A DNA stretch of 64,000 bases from Brienomyrus brachyistius. Lineage: Eukaryota; Chordata; Actinopteri; Osteoglossiformes; Mormyridae. The position numbers and the translations under genes were made by a program. The stretch spans positions 4,367,200 through 4,431,199 of the forward strand of contig NC_064552.1 of NCBI RefSeq assembly GCF_023856365.1, given 5' to 3'. Under the pieces are notes generated by a model. The model searched no databases. It was not told the origin of the DNA and saw only the letters and a list, made by a program, of their open reading frames with translations. Shown piece after piece: positions 44,801 through 58,700 of this stretch; position 1 is the first letter of the stretch; each line of letters begins with the position of its first letter.

Positions 44801-46510
44801 TATAAACCGCACCGATATATAAACAGCTTTAGAGCTTCTTATTTCTGGAAAGATCCATATAATAAACATTTTTGGACATGTTTCCCGTAACTTTTTATAT
44901 CATAAGTACAAATTTAGGCTGTTACTAGTCCACATTAGGCTATTCGGAATTGCAGACAGTTTCAGGTTTAATGTTTAAGAAAATTGAACTCACTAAATCA
45001 ATATACAGTATACATAGAGGAGCACGGTTTGTTTTTCTTAATTTAGTCCAAAAGTACCACAGCGATTTATTTTATTTGAATACGATCTTTCTGACACAGC
45101 ATACATTTAAAACGTGACGTGTATTCTGAGCTGGCAGTTATAATAAATTAACACTAGGTGGCGCCCACGGACTTCTTAAGCATTCCTCCGTTTTTTGTTT
45201 GCGGCCAATATTAGGACTGAAGAAGCATGAAATGGTTTAAAAGAAACGGTCGTTGAACCGGTCAGCTTCATAGTACAGTAATGAAACGTTTTTATACAGA
45301 CTTATGTGAAACGCTTGTGCGTGCCATGTAGGGCATCATAAGACGTACGATAATATTTAAACGCGTTTATTCAAAAGGTGACAGTTGCAATAAACTTTCG
45401 TTTATCTCGTGTAACGCGACACTGACTAGGAGATGGGTGGATGCATATTTGCGAATCGTGTAATACAATAGACGTTTTTCTTCAGCAGTGTTTCATGCCA
45501 TCAAAATGCTTTCGTTACTGAAATAGATTTATGCCTCACTGGCTTATTAACAAACAACATCGCTCATCAGGGACCAGTTTTGTTCCACTCTTTCCTGTCA
45601 TTCAGTTTATCCACATTGCACGGGTTGTCACAGATGTGTCGCATGCACGTCTCGCCCCGGTAACCCCCCACCTCGCCGGGGTAACCACCCCCCCCCCCCC
45701 ACCTCGCCGGCGAGGACTCTTTTGTCCTTTCCTCGCATTCAGACCGCCGTGAGTCACAGACAGTCCTAGGCGCAGAAAACACACCTGCCAAAAGCCACCC
45801 AGCGAGCCAACAAAGGCTGGGGGAAGGAAGCGTGGAGCCCGATCGCTGGCCAGGTTGCGACGGTCCCATGAGAATCGCCAGCGGAGCGCCGGGAGGTGAC
45901 AGCGCCGGGGAGGAATGCGCCGCGGCCCAGTCACAGCCTTCATCGGAGACTCACTCAGAAACGTGGCATTTGTCCCCGTCTCCCCGCCCTCTCTTTGTCT
46001 GTCGTGTGCCAGACATAATCAACTCCGGCTTCTTCCTGCAATACACTACAATGTGAAAAAGGCTCCTATTTTCAGAGGTGATGTCACTGCAATAAGTTAT
46101 GAACTACCAAGTCACAAACACTTACAAAGCTGTGGTCCTTGAAGACAGGAACGCAGGAAGTTTACTAAATGCGTCCCTTCAAAGGTATTTTATTTAGCAG
46201 CATGTTAGGCTGCTTTACATCATGACATATTTACGGCGCGCGCTCTGCCTTAATGTGCATATAGCGGATCTTATTGATTTTGTCCAGTGACGCTTTCGTA
46301 AGTAATTCATAAGAACATTAATCGAGGCTATATAACGACTTCTCTTCGTGTTATGTGTCATGTAGTGTTTAGGGGTTTTAATAATAAACCAGATTCCTTG
46401 TCCAGCTGGGGGGCATGATAGGCAGATCTGGACTCCGATTTCGCGGGTCTTGCGTCCGCGTCGGTCAAGTTGCATTTAGTGCTCCGAGGCTGACCCCGCA
46501 GTGCAACCCC
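41857..46510. other. Intergenic region upstream of ADMP
   Basis: This is probably the ADMP regulatory region. No second gene was recognised; in particular I could not find a pinhead-like Cys-rich exon, although that gene neighbours admp in several chordates. It contains a CATCC run (about 43111-43146), poly-C tracts at 43533-43547 and 45688-45700, and a GC-rich stretch at 45640-45920. Confidence 0.4.
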
Positions 46511-46516
46511 AGCGCG

Positions 46517-47010
46517 TATAAATAAACTCCCCCCGCAGCAATTTCCTTTGACACGTTTATAACGATAAGCAAGAGGTCGTTACGTTGAAGGAGCGATGGA
46601 CGATGCTGGAGGTAAGGCCTGCAGAGGGAACTGTCCCGCCAAAACAAGTTCTTCTCACTTCGAGTCCTATTCAGGCATCTGCTGCAGTTTGGCATCTGAC
46701 CAAATTTAATTCTTTAATTGCTATTTTCGTTAATGTTATATTTAGCTGAACATTAAAAGCTTTTTAGGCTATAGCTATGATTTATGGACACTGATTAACA
46801 AAGCTCTAGTGAAATATGGATAAGTAGGTTTAGATGGCTATTCATTTGGGTTTGTTTTCTATCTAATTAGTCATACCCTCCTGTTCGCCATTCTGTCAGT
46901 TTTATCGTGCTGGTCTATCACTTAATGTACTTTTCATAAAGGGGAAAAAGTTTAACCTCTTTCATCTTTTCATATCCAGAGAAGAAGTCACGTCTAGACT
47001 GAAGAAGCAG
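46517..47010 (+). other. Candidate TATA promoter with two tiny coding exons
   Basis: A TATAAATA box lies at 46517-46524 and an ATG in good context (GAGCGATGG) at 46596. The frame reads MDDAG to a strong donor (G/GTAAGG) after 46611. An acceptor ending at 46981 (TATCCAGAG) opens 46982-47010, which continues in phase as EEVTSRLKKQ to a donor CAG/GTATAT. Fifteen residues are too few to name a family, and no third exon was found. It may be a chance pattern; I rate it as a lead only. Confidence 0.25.
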
Positions 47011-47067
47011 GTATATGACTCATTTTAAAATTGAAAACTGCTTTGTCCCATTGGCTGCATGACTTTG

Positions 47068-47907
47068 TCATACTGGTATGTGAAGGTGCCCCCACACCTG
47101 TGAAAACCAGACATCTCTGCAGCTCTGGAAGCAATTTCTGGCTCCAGCAGCCACCGTGAGACATGGATGTGTACCCAGGTGTGACCTCCCTACCTCTTTC
47201 CCGAGTCTTTCTCTGGTCCCAATCCGTATATCCGGTCTCTGGTTTTCCGATTCGCTCAAACAAGCCCACTGACAGCCCAGCCGCGGAAAGTCCAGTGTCT
47301 GGGACGCGAAGGGAAGCGAATTGGCTTTGCAGGACAGCACATGTGAGACAAAACAAACCTTATTTGTTCTTCTCAATGGGCCATCATCCGAGGAGCCTCG
47401 GGGGGGCGGGCCGGGCCTGTGCGTACCAGCTGCTCCATCGGAATCCCATTTGGAACCCTTCTTGGAAAGGTTTCCCTTATTTCCACACCCTTCCATCTCC
47501 CGCCATTTTATAACCGTGACGACCACTTCCAGAATACACTCTGCTTCCTGTTGTTCTCCAGCCCCAATCCTGGTTCCGTGAGGAGCTCCGACTTCAGAAG
47601 GGGTACCTGTCCAACTCACGGGCTGGTCTTCAAGTGGCAGAACTTCCGCTGGGAAGCTGGTGCTGCAGGACAGGCACGGCTTGTCCCACCTTTCGTCATC
47701 TCTGTGGGGGGGTGTCGCGGGGGTCACAGCTCTGGTGTCAGTCTCCTGGCCCGCTTTGGGGTGACTTTCAACAGCATCATCCATTAAAGCGACAGGCTTT
47801 CCTGAAGCCTTGCAATCCATCTTGGTTCTTTTGGACCATTGAACACCTGGGAAGCACCTCAGAGAGCTTCTGCACCTCAGCCCATCCAGAACGCACACAA
47901 ATCCCAT
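47068..47907 (-). CDS. Unidentified open frame of 279 codons
   Basis: It is open from ATG 47907 to TGA 47070-47068. The translation resembles no family I know. A good internal acceptor (CTTCCCAG) and a GTGAGT donor-like site at about 47617 would enclose an exon containing MDCKASGKPVALMDDAVESH and DKPCLSCSTSF. Against a real gene: the region is GC-rich, the plus strand is also open in three overlapping frames here (47163-47909), and no domain is visible. Confidence 0.2.
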   Translation of the reverse strand: MGFVCVLDGLRCRSSLRCFPGVQWSKRTKMDCKASGKPVALMDDAVESHPKAGQETDTRAVTPATPPHRDDERWDKPCLSCSTSFPAEVLPLEDQPVSWTGTPSEVGAPHGTRIGAGEQQEAECILEVVVTVIKWREMEGCGNKGNLSKKGSKWDSDGAAGTHRPGPPPRGSSDDGPLRRTNKVCFVSHVLSCKANSLPFASQTLDFPRLGCQWACLSESENQRPDIRIGTRERLGKEVGRSHLGTHPCLTVAAGARNCFQSCRDVWFSQVWGHLHIPV

Positions 47908-48639
47908 GATGAAGAATCAGGTTTGTCAAGTGTTTTATTTTTCCAGAAGTGAACAGGTTCAAAAATAATTTGCCAGAAACGTCTCCGGGAAACAGCTGCA
48001 GCTAGTTGGAGAAGGGCCTTATACCAGCATCCATGCAGGATGGCTTGTATTCATCTTCAATCCCCTCTTGCTTTTATTCTCTTTTTACTTGTTGAAGAAT
48101 TCGCAGACGCCAAAGCGAACCTTCTTGGATGTAATTTAGAAACGGCGTCCACGACGAACCGATAGACTTAGCAGCCAAGGACGCGGCAGGGATAATTGCG
48201 TCAGAAACCCAGATTAGTTGAGGGTAAGGCCTGGCCTCCATGGTTAGCGGGCAATGCCAGGCCTGCTGGGCCATGGTACGGCGGCTTCTTTTGTCGACAC
48301 AACAGATGCTACTGACCTTGACCTTGTCAATGGGGGAGGAATGCTGATGATGCCTGTCATGTCTGAAATAAGTAATGCCATGTGGCATGACCGGCGGTTG
48401 GAAATTGGGGGTGGGGGGGGCCTACAATGTGCTTTATTCAAAACAAGACTCCGCTCGTTTGTTGCTCTGGGCATCCCCGTCTCTTTCATGCATGGGACCC
48501 GTCCACGATGCAGCCTACCGCTCATCCGAATCCATGCCTAGCCCCGTGCCACTCGAACTCCTGTCTCATGCGGGCACGTCTGCACATTCCTTCTCAGGGA
48601 GGTCTATGGATCAAACTTTACTGATAGACAGTGTTTGTA

Positions 48640-51600
48640 TGTCTTAAAATGGCTTTTTTTTTCTCCAAGTTTGAGTCCATCTATGGCGAGAAGATTCACA
48701 TTTTAGTTTAGTTTTAAGTCCAGAGAGGAACTTGATTTTTTTTTTTTTTATGTGACCTGCAAATCCTAAGTTTTTTTTTTTTCTTTCAAACATCTCCAGT
48801 GATCACACATTCAGTCTGGAAAAAATCAGTATGATCCATCCATCCATTCATCCATCCATCCTCCTTAACCACTAATTCACTACAGTTGGGGTGACATATA
48901 ATATATTTATACACTTCATTGTATTCATAAATGAAGACTGATATTCGGTTCTTTAATTTCCACGGTTACATTTGTAACTGAACTGAAATGCGTTTCCTTT
49001 CATTGTATTTAACATCCAAAAATTATTTGTTCAACGGCCCTAATGAAAGCACCGTTAGACGTTAACGCTGGGGCAGAGCCATAAAGCGGTTTCTGGATGA
49101 CACCCCCAATATACCAATGAACGTATAACATGATCTTCCAAATTCATTCTGTCTTCACTGCAGCAGTGCGCCAGTCACAGTAACACTGCGCAGAATTTGC
49201 CTTGGGTTTCCACTGCAAGGACGAAGGGTGTGTGTTTTTGCGTGCGCGTGTTTGTGAGTGACCTTATCTGGCTTTCCATGAAGTTCTCCCTCAAGGAAAC
49301 CAACGCCATGATCACAGGAACAAGCAAATCCCTTAATTTAACCCTCATTTCCAGTATGCCGGGGTACTGAATGAACTATGATATTGTTATGGACGTTGGG
49401 TGTATAAGATGACCGCACCTCCCAAGAGTGTCCGGATTTGAATCAGGGAGACGATGATTCACTCCACGCCAAGCTGTCATCACAGACGCTGAACGCAGAC
49501 GGGCTGGGTGCGCCAAGCGGCTCTCCCTCACCCCCCTCTCATTTTCTTTTATCTTGATCTTTTGAGGAATCTAAATCTCATCTCGTTTTGTGCTGTTTAA
49601 CGCCTGGGTTATGAGGTGCGTGTGGATAATAGTATCTTCAGTCTGACTGAGATGAATTCACAGCTTTCTCATGAGAGACTCCGGGATATCTCAAACAACA
49701 TTTGCCCCTTGCCTGACAAAGCATGATTGATGCGATTCCCCAGACTGACAATGTTTACGTAATCGGCCGTGGCAAATTCTGGCCAAAGTGTTTTGTTCGC
49801 TATTTCCTTTAGATTTTTTTTTTTTTTGGAAACTATTTTGCAGCTCTTATGGTACATTAGCAATTACAACACGCAGTATTTATTTTCAAAAGTATTTATA
49901 TTCTAAAAAAAATTAAGCTGGTGAAAGAATGGTACTGCTGTGGAAAGTAGGTAGTTTTTTTTTTTTTTTTTTTTTTTTGCAGTCTAAATTATCCCGTTAA
50001 CACTATAAGCTGCTCCTTATCGGCCAGGCAGGTGAGGACGGATGGCAGGTGTCCCGTCATTGGTCCACACACCTATCAATCTGCTGTCACTTAGCACTTG
50101 CAAACCAATGGGGGGTCAGTAATTTATGGAGTGCGTTAGGTGGGCCTGCACAGTGTCCGCCTTGCCCCCGCTATCCTCCTACACTTTGGAAGGGGGCAGT
50201 ATCTGATCCATAGAAGCTGGGGGGGGGGCATGGCCAACCCAGGACAGGGCCCGTTGGCTGTTTTTGTTGTCATTTTGATATATACAGGTGGGGGGCAGAG
50301 CAAGGGCACGTGAAAAACACAGAAACCAACCCCCCCCCCCCCCCAGCAAAGAGAACCAGAGCAAGAAGATGATTTCTCAGCTGCCCATAAGATAGAACAC
50401 CCCAAATAATGTTCTGGAGAATACTGGTACTGGACTCTGTTTGGAACTTGTTAGCTGGAGTTGGGCTCTGAAAAGCCCCCCCCCCTCCAGCTTTGTATTT
50501 GGGTTTTTTTTTTTTTTTTTGGTGACGGGCCTCGTCAGCAGCACCTAATCGCTCGTGGGGCCGTGCTGCGCGCGGGGGGGGGGGTTGTGTGCCTCTGGGG
50601 GGGCTGTCACCACTGCTGTGTGAGGAACCCAGGATTTATTGACTGCTGGGGGGCCCAGCAGCAGCATGGAGCTCCGGGTGGTGCCCGCACAAGGAAAACA
50701 CGGGAATCTGTGTGGGGGGGTGTGTAACGAAAGGCTGTCGCTTTGCATGGATGGCTGGAGAGGGACACGGCAGTACTTCCCGATGGGTCCAGACAGGTGT
50801 ATCAATCAGTGAATGGGGACCAAACACTGGAGAGCTGAAACTGCACAGACCCCAGCGAGCACTTTGACTGCTGAGCCGGTGGAATCCCTTCTTAATCCCG
50901 GCTGCCCTCAGCTCAAACCCCGTAATGAGGTAAAAGCGAGACCTGTGGCATCTATAAGTCACCTCCGAGAAGCGGAAAGTTCTCCCCTTGCTGTCCTTGA
51001 GAAGGTCACTTAACCTAAATTACTTTGGCAAATTAAATGGGAATTTTTTTGAAGGGAGGGCCTGCCCTCCGCCCCCTGTCCTGTGCATCCTGGCATCATT
51101 GTGATCACCCAAACTGGATGGATGGATGGATGGATGGAGCGCCAGTCAACTCATCCGGCGATGTAGATGACCACTTACTGTCTCATTCCTGACATTATCT
51201 GCCTTGGTGCTAAGTTGCTTCTGGGTTTGCCTTTCCAGAACCAAACCCAGTCACGCCTCAGTGAAATATTTCTGACCCCCCCCCCCATTCAGCCACGGAG
51301 GATAGCTTCTGATTAATGGCAGGAGAAGCTCACCGCCTTCCTCAGCTCTTTGTTTCACTGGCCAAACTCCACACCAAGAATCATCATCTCTTTTCAATTC
51401 GCGACTCTAGAAAGCTATGCTACAATCAAAGGGCTACATGGTTGTTAGTTTTAGTATTTGGATTCTGCAGGTGCTGACAGTGACGGATGTCAGAGAGAGG
51501 AGTAGAAGCTCCCAGGGTTTGTGGGTCACTGATGTTCCCGGCCCTGGCGGTTCAGGGGCAGATGTGGCTGCGGTGTCGGACCTGGGGTGGGCAGCACCAT

Positions 51601-52280
51601 CAACGCCTCGCACAATGAGTGTCCCGGGCCCGAATCGCAGAGTGTAAATGTTTAACTTGGATGATGGTACCACCCTTACACCACCGGCCTCCACCCTGCA
51701 TCTGCTAGCAATCTGCAGAATTAAAAAAAAAAAAAAAAAACTCCGGCAGATCGCTGCCCCCAGCAGGATCGCATTACATCTGCACCCCCAAGAGTGTCGA
51801 CGGCATGACAGGGGAAGCCCTCGCTGTGGGCGGCCCGTATCCGACGGTACAGACGCGTAGCGGAGCCCGCTGCCTCTGCGGAGCAGCCTACTGGGCCCTG
51901 CACTGGCTCCGGGAGATGGCTGTGGCGCCCCCTAGGGGCCAATACATGTGTTGTGGAAGATCTGGGTTCAATGTCCAGCCAAGCCTGACTGGTTGGATTG
52001 ATGCCATGAACCTCAGGAATTTGAGCCTAAAGCTGAAGTCTCTGTGGGTTAGTGGTTGCCCTCATTAAGCCTCATGATGGTAATATCATCCACAGGATTA
52101 AAGGAAGGAGTTTAATTAATTGTCTGGTAGTACTGACCACAACCGCAATAGACGTTATTAATGAAGTAGCATGTATGTAAGTCATGGTTAGGTAGTTTGT
52201 TCAGTGGCTACCCTGAGTGGATATATAATGTGTTATGATCAATGCAAGTGGGAGGGGGGACAAGCCTTTCTGACCGCAGG
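48640..52280. other. Repeat-rich spacer without genes
   Basis: Contains poly-T runs (about 48730-48785, 49955-49978), a CATCC run (48835-48862), a GGAT run (51117-51138), a C15 tract (50330-50344) and several short G runs near 50575. No gene is supported. Confidence 0.45.
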
Positions 52281-52289
52281 AATGATCTT

Positions 52290-52715
52290 CCTTCCCAGAC
52301 ACTGTCGTGGTTTTTTCTCCTTCCCCCCCAAATCAGAAGTCAGAGGTCCGCTTGTGCAGTATCCAGAATTCAGTCTTTATTGCAACAATGAAGTTACAAC
52401 CAAGGCCGGACACGTAATGTGTGTCCATTACTGTTTTACACCAATTTTTATACAAGTTCTTATCATTTAACAATATCTCGTCATCATCATCATCATTCCT
52501 TCAGCCATTCACAATCATTGTTTTTTCCCTTGATCCACACCCCTAGGTGATAATTTTCTCAGTCATTTCTTTTACCGTTTGGTCCCTCGGCCGAACATAA
52601 TGGTGGTGTCACCATCTCCACTTGGTTTTTTAAAAATGCTCAGCCGTGAACTTCTGGTGAACTCAGGCGAATCCCTTCCTTCAGCAGTAAACCTTGGCAG
52701 TTTCAGCCTGTTACA
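52290..52715 (-). mobile_element. Possible LTR remnant
   Basis: Read on the minus strand, the stretch begins TGTAACAGGC and has a TATAAAAA box (52445-52452). About 65 bases later an AATAAA (52376-52381) is followed by a short U5-like end. This order is typical of a retroviral-type LTR. No target duplication or inverted TG...CA ends could be fixed, so the call is tentative. Confidence 0.33.
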
Positions 52716-52719
52716 CATT

Positions 52720-55700
52720 GTCTAACTAAAAGGTCGATAATATATTTGTCTTTTAACATACTGATAAAATATACGCTAATAAAAGTGAATATTCATAGAT
52801 TCAGGACTAACATAAAGTAGCTAACAGAATCTCAGACTAATAAAAAGTGCAAATACATACTCAGTTGATTACATTGTGTTGACTACATTATAATGATTAC
52901 ATCATGGATATTTGGCATACTTTTTAATACTATCATAATACTTGTATTCTACGTTATATAGTGCTAAATAATATTCCATAACACCACTGTAATCAGTCTG
53001 TGACCCAGCCCCCCTCCCCCCATGCCAAACCCCAGGTGAGTTTGCCACAAACAGCAGTGCTCTGTGTTCAGGGGTTGAGACAGGGGTGTCTTGGTGTCTC
53101 ACCAAGAGGACATCCAGCCGACCATGTCCTCAGCGTCTAAGACGCCTAAGAGTGTGGACCCGAATCTACTCGAAGCTCCCCTGAACATCTGCAGGCACCG
53201 ACCATGAACCCAGCAGCAGACTGAGGTGCGATGGCAGCGGACAGAGAGCGTCAACGCGCTGCAGGAGGCCTGGACTGGTAAACAGCAGCTTAATGTTTGG
53301 TGTGTTACTATATTTAGGGAAAAAATGAGCATTAAACTATCCTCCCTGAACACATTTAGATGGTTATCGCTGGAGGGGGAATTGGCTTCCCACCCATTTT
53401 CTATAAGGGACTTCCAGTCTCATTAGGGACTTGGATAAATCACACTCAGGGGCACTGACTACATAACAATGGCCTTGTGTCTTTGTCTGCATCCCCCCCA
53501 TAATATGTCCGCTTATTGAAAATTGTTCTGCCAGTTTTACAGCCTTTTATGTTGAGAGGCTTTGTCAGAGCCCCCCCCAAAGAAGGAAGCCGAGTCTAAT
53601 GCCTCTTTTCAATTTATTTGGTCATATCTCCCCGGTCCTGTGGTATACAGAGACCTGCACACACACGGACCTTTAATTTCCGGGCAGAGAGGCCTCTTGA
53701 ATCAACTCGGCCATGTCTGTCCCATATTAATACTACCTGTTTTAATTAATCACTGTAACTGGTTTTATGCTACAGGAATCCTGAAAGTCATAGTCTGATA
53801 ACTGGACGGAATGGCGTCTTTCCAGACTGGGCGACATTTCAAATAGTAATTTTATTCAAGGTTTTTTTTTTCTGCCATTGTTTAAAGTTTGATTATCTTT
53901 GGCGCCATATTAAGTGTCTTATTTTACAAGATGAAAATCTCAGGTCTTCTGAGGATTTCTTCTTTTCATAACTGAATTAACAGGAAAAAATAATCTGAGT
54001 ACTTTTTATTTGCGGTTTCAGCTGGATTGTGACTTGGCTTCGCTTACGTGACGTCTGGACGTCTGCTCTACCTTAACCTAAGCTCTGTCTAATTGTGTTC
54101 TAGAAATTTATATCGTTTACAAGTTTTTAAGTTTTATTCAGTATTTACTAGAATTGAAGTTTAGTAGGTTTATTAATATAATTTTGATATAGGCTATCTG
54201 CAGTGCGTGTGCTGTGTAATTCCGTTGTCATACGCTAAAATCCCAAGGCTCTGTAGGACTTCCCAGCATGCAGTGCAGCCACTCAAGGCTGTCTCTTTTC
54301 CCTAGTTACCTTACGACAGTTTTCTCCTTAACATTTCACTCATTTCTGACCCAGCTGAAGTGATCCAGAATCTGTCACGTGGCATTAAAATTCACACATG
54401 GCCTTCGCCAAAACCTGTAAGGTTTCATTTCGTCACGGTCGTCCGGTACGGAGCTGAGGATTTTATAAAATGCAGACGCGGGGACCTGACAGCCACGAGC
54501 TGTTTAAGGGCTGCAGACAGGGGCACTGCAGGGGGGGGGCCTGGGGTACCTACCACCCTGTTTGTTTGCTGACTTCCCCCAGTCAAGACGAATGCAAGCA
54601 GAATGAATTTGGAGATGGTCTTCCAGAAGAAGCACATAGCACTTCACCCAGGAATAGTCATATGCAGTCATCGTAATTCTCTTTCTTCTATATTTACAAT
54701 TGCAGCAAAGTATACACTTTTAGCTTATCTGTGCTTCTGCGATATATCTATGCTGTGATGTAGGCGGACGGCTGTGCTGCGTTTCCTGCAGCGACAGTGC
54801 GCCCCTCGCCCAGTAGCCCCTGCCAGGTCGCCGTGTGAGGCGAGACTTCAGCTTTTATGGGGCAGGGTAATTACTGAATCAGCACAGTGCCGGGCATGTG
54901 GGGCGTCGCTCGGCCCCGCAGGACACCCCTCAGTAGTGGGGTCTTTCCCCTGACTTTTCCAATTTTTATTTAATTTTATGCTACCGAAGAGAGTTGGGGT
55001 TTTGTGGGGGGTGTCATTTCAGGTAGAGGATATAAGCTGCCTCCAACGCCAACAACCTGTAACCATGATTTTATTTGCTGAAATTCCAAGACTCTGGTAA
55101 GACTACCCAGCATGCACTGCGACCTCCATTGGCTTCTTTCATTCCTTTAACCAAGGTACCTTCCGTCAGTTCCTTCTTTAAGATTTCAGTCATTTGTGAC
55201 CCTGTAAAAGTGAGTGGGGGGGGTGAAGCGGGGTTGCTACGTTTTGGATTTAAAAAGCCAGACGGGCACGTTAAATGTGCAGAGAGGGCGGGAGCTGGCA
55301 GGAACCGTGCGGATGTCGGCGGTGACTCGGGTGCCGTAAACGCGTCAGGGCACGCCGCCCCCGTCTGATTTAGGCTGCCGTAGCGACCAGCCAGACGTGT
55401 TATGTAAGAGGCTGCGGGCCAGGGGGGTGAAATACCGCTTCAGGTGACCTAGGGCTGTAAAATATCAGGGGGGGGGCATTTCAGACAGACTGGAAGTCAG
55501 CACCCCCTGTCCCAGGCCGTAAAACCGCCACCAAATGGCCAGAGGCGTGACTCTGTGCTGCCGGACAAGCCGATTACCCAAGACGGGTAAGGATTCCGCT
55601 AAGAGTCGGTAAGGATTCCGCTACGCGTCCCTATTAGCGTGAAAACCGCGAATTTTGAGGATGACAATTAAAATTCCTGATAAGCAAAAAGGTTTTTGGC

Positions 55701-58700
55701 TCTAAAGTGTCCAGACTGGGTTTTGCTAACTCTGCCCTTGGGGTTTGGAGCCTGTCACACCCCAGCATGCGCTTACGGGTCCCGTGGGACAGACCCCTGT
55801 TTTAATAAGCCCGCCTTTAGTTGCTTGTGCGCACATATGGAAAGTTACTCGGGCGCATTCGTAACTCTGCTGTCAGACAGGGCTCCAGCCTAATTTACCC
55901 TCTGACCCCATTCGGAACTGGGGGGCATCACTTGTAGCTTGTACCCCCACCCACTAGCACAATTGAGGTGACCTGCAAGGGGAGCTGGGGACCATCAAAG
56001 GTTGACCCTCTAGGACATGGTGGCAGGGGTGTTGTCGGTTGGGTAGGGATAGTGGATTCGTGGGTGGGGGTATCTATAGTTTGGATTTAATAAGTGTCCC
56101 TTAGGGGAGCAGGGTTCCCCAAAACAGGAAGCAGGGCAACTATCAGGGAATGGAGGGGCACATGGATGAGAGCAACACTGACAGGAAGCTGGATCCCTTC
56201 ATACAAGGAATCATGGGAAGGAATAAGACTACGGCAGCCTCACACAGACAAAAAGGACATGCTAGCGGCCACAGCAGTAAAGCTCTCATACATTCTTTGC
56301 TTAATCTCCTAAGGCTTCCATTCTGGCCCATAGAAAAGTCCTCTTTCATCATCAGATTGTCTGAGCTGGGACTCCACACACTGCAGGGTTTAGAACTGAT
56401 TATCCATCTGCACCACCGTGTTTAATCTCGTGGTATCCAAAGAATGCTCCCATGATGCATTGCAGCAAATGACTATTTCAACAAAAGATTCCAGTATGGG
56501 GCATTGTTATCCTACGGTTACATTATGCTTACTTTATGAAACAGGCCCAGGTAGACGAACGTCATCTATACAGATACTACTCCCTGTAACACATACACAC
56601 TCGGGCTTCAGGTAGCCTGTCCACACCAGGTCCGACTACACGGGGGGGGGGATGGACCTAACAAACTTAATCACAAGCCTGGCCCACCCAGTCATACGCT
56701 TGGGCCACCTGCCCTGCCTCATGAAAAATAAAACTGCTAAACTTATAAAATCTTGTCTACAGATTGATCCGCTGGCATCCACACTTACCACGAGCCCCCC
56801 ACCCCCCTCGCTCAGCTCACTTGAGCACTGGTAACCACCAGCTTGGCAAGCTTTTCCCCCGGCCCCCCGCCAAGAGTTGCAGTCGGTGCCGATTGACACG
56901 TGACCACTTCCTGCTCCTCGAAACCAGATCTATGCCTGTTCAGCCAATAAATCTGTTCATTTCTCCTACCTGATCTGTAAGGTATTTAATGAACCAATAG
57001 CCTTTCTTAATGGTAATACTATGGCCTTCCTTTAACCACTGCTCCCCCTGGTGGCAAGTGACAAAATCACTTGATTAAGTTACTACAGTGCAGCTGTGGC
57101 GTAATGGAAAGGCTACCAGACGCCAGGCATCACTATCAGCTTCTACTGAGATCAAACCTGGGTGTCCCGGCATGTTGGAGTCCGAATCCATGGCCTTTCA
57201 AGGGCAAACTGCCCACCGCGTTCCTCGCCTGCCACGTTCCTCCCCTGCCGCATTGCCTCACATTTATAATTAGAAGCATGCGCCGTTGGGCTCTCAGGAA
57301 GCACGCATTCCTTGCGAGCTGGTGAAAAACAAAGGAAGGAAGACCGGTGCAGCTGGCAGGCGTGGTCCGCAATCGCAGGTCGCATGCTATAATGTAGACT
57401 CACTCGGTTATTTGCAGGCATGCATGAGGATTTAACGGTCCCAATCACGTGATGGACAGCCATGCCCCCATGCACCTCACTGCAGTTCATGGCAACCCCC
57501 CCCCCCCCCCCCCCCCCCCGGGGAGGATCCGGTTCCGCAGAATGTGGCGCAGTGGAATCCAGCTGCCGTGTTCTAATTGCGCCAGATGGCCCTCAACTTT
57601 AATTGCCTCATCTTATGAAACTGGCATTCAAAGGAATGAGATCTGGGCTTCTGAAGTGTGGCCTTTGTGTGGCCCCAGTGTGGCCACCATTTCCTGGGGC
57701 CCGATCACCCCCGCGGGGGCCCCGCCCACCTCGGCCTCGCGTGCTGCCCCCAGGAGTGGGTGACGTTTATCTCCCAGGGAGACGCAGTCCATTGACCAAT
57801 CAGACAAGGGCTCGGGGGAGACAGAGATTGGCAATGAAATGCAACCCAAATATAGAGGTCGGGGGTGAAATGCTCAGGGGCATGGTAACCGTAGGAACGG
57901 GTGGTGTGGGGGGTGTGGATGCACAGGAGCCAAATCGACCAGTAAGAGCAGAAAATTCTTAAAGGAAATGTTTAATGGTTCAAGGACGAGCCCAAGCATT
58001 AAATATAAGCTGCCTAAGCATCGGGTGACACACTGTAAAAGCCCTTTGCAGCTCAGCCCTCAGAAACCCAGGAACCTTGTCAGTGTCTTCATGTCAAGGT
58101 TCAGCCTCCGTCCAAAAGCACCACCTGAATTCAAATTGCTATCCAACTTTGCTGGGTCTAAAAACTGCCGGCATTGGTTAATTAAAATGATTAATTGCCG
58201 ATTTCTCAAATCTAATTGGTCAGAAGGGTGTTGAGTAATTTTGTATAACCACACATAGTGTCAGCCGGGTGAATCTTTCACTGTAAGTAACTTTGCTTAA
58301 AATTCCAGATGCAGAACACAAATTAATGTAAAGTATAAAAGCAAAGAAATTGCTATAAAGAACAAACGCCAAGTAGAGTTGCGTGTCGGGCAGTTCTTTG
58401 TCTCCGCAGCCTTGCATTTAAAGACGCATGATGCTTGACTTGTCGTGCAATAGTTCTTACTTACTGACCTCTGCAAGTGAACTGAAACAGGAAAATCGCT
58501 CCGATGGGTTTGCAGTTGTTCAGACGCATGACCCGGCGGTTTGACTAATTAGTGGGGGCTCAGCCAGTTAACCCAGTTTGTCCTCGGTCCGTCCCTGATG
58601 TACCGGATCCAAGCGCTTCGCTTCCTGCGTATTCAAAGGAGACCCAAATGCTGCCCGACTCTGATCAAAAGTTCACTGAAAAGGAAAACGGGCCAGGAAG

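Noticed and set aside
43000..46500. Expected neighbours DRGX or pinhead
   Set aside because: No homeodomain or Cys-rich secreted exon was found on either strand, so neither is reported.
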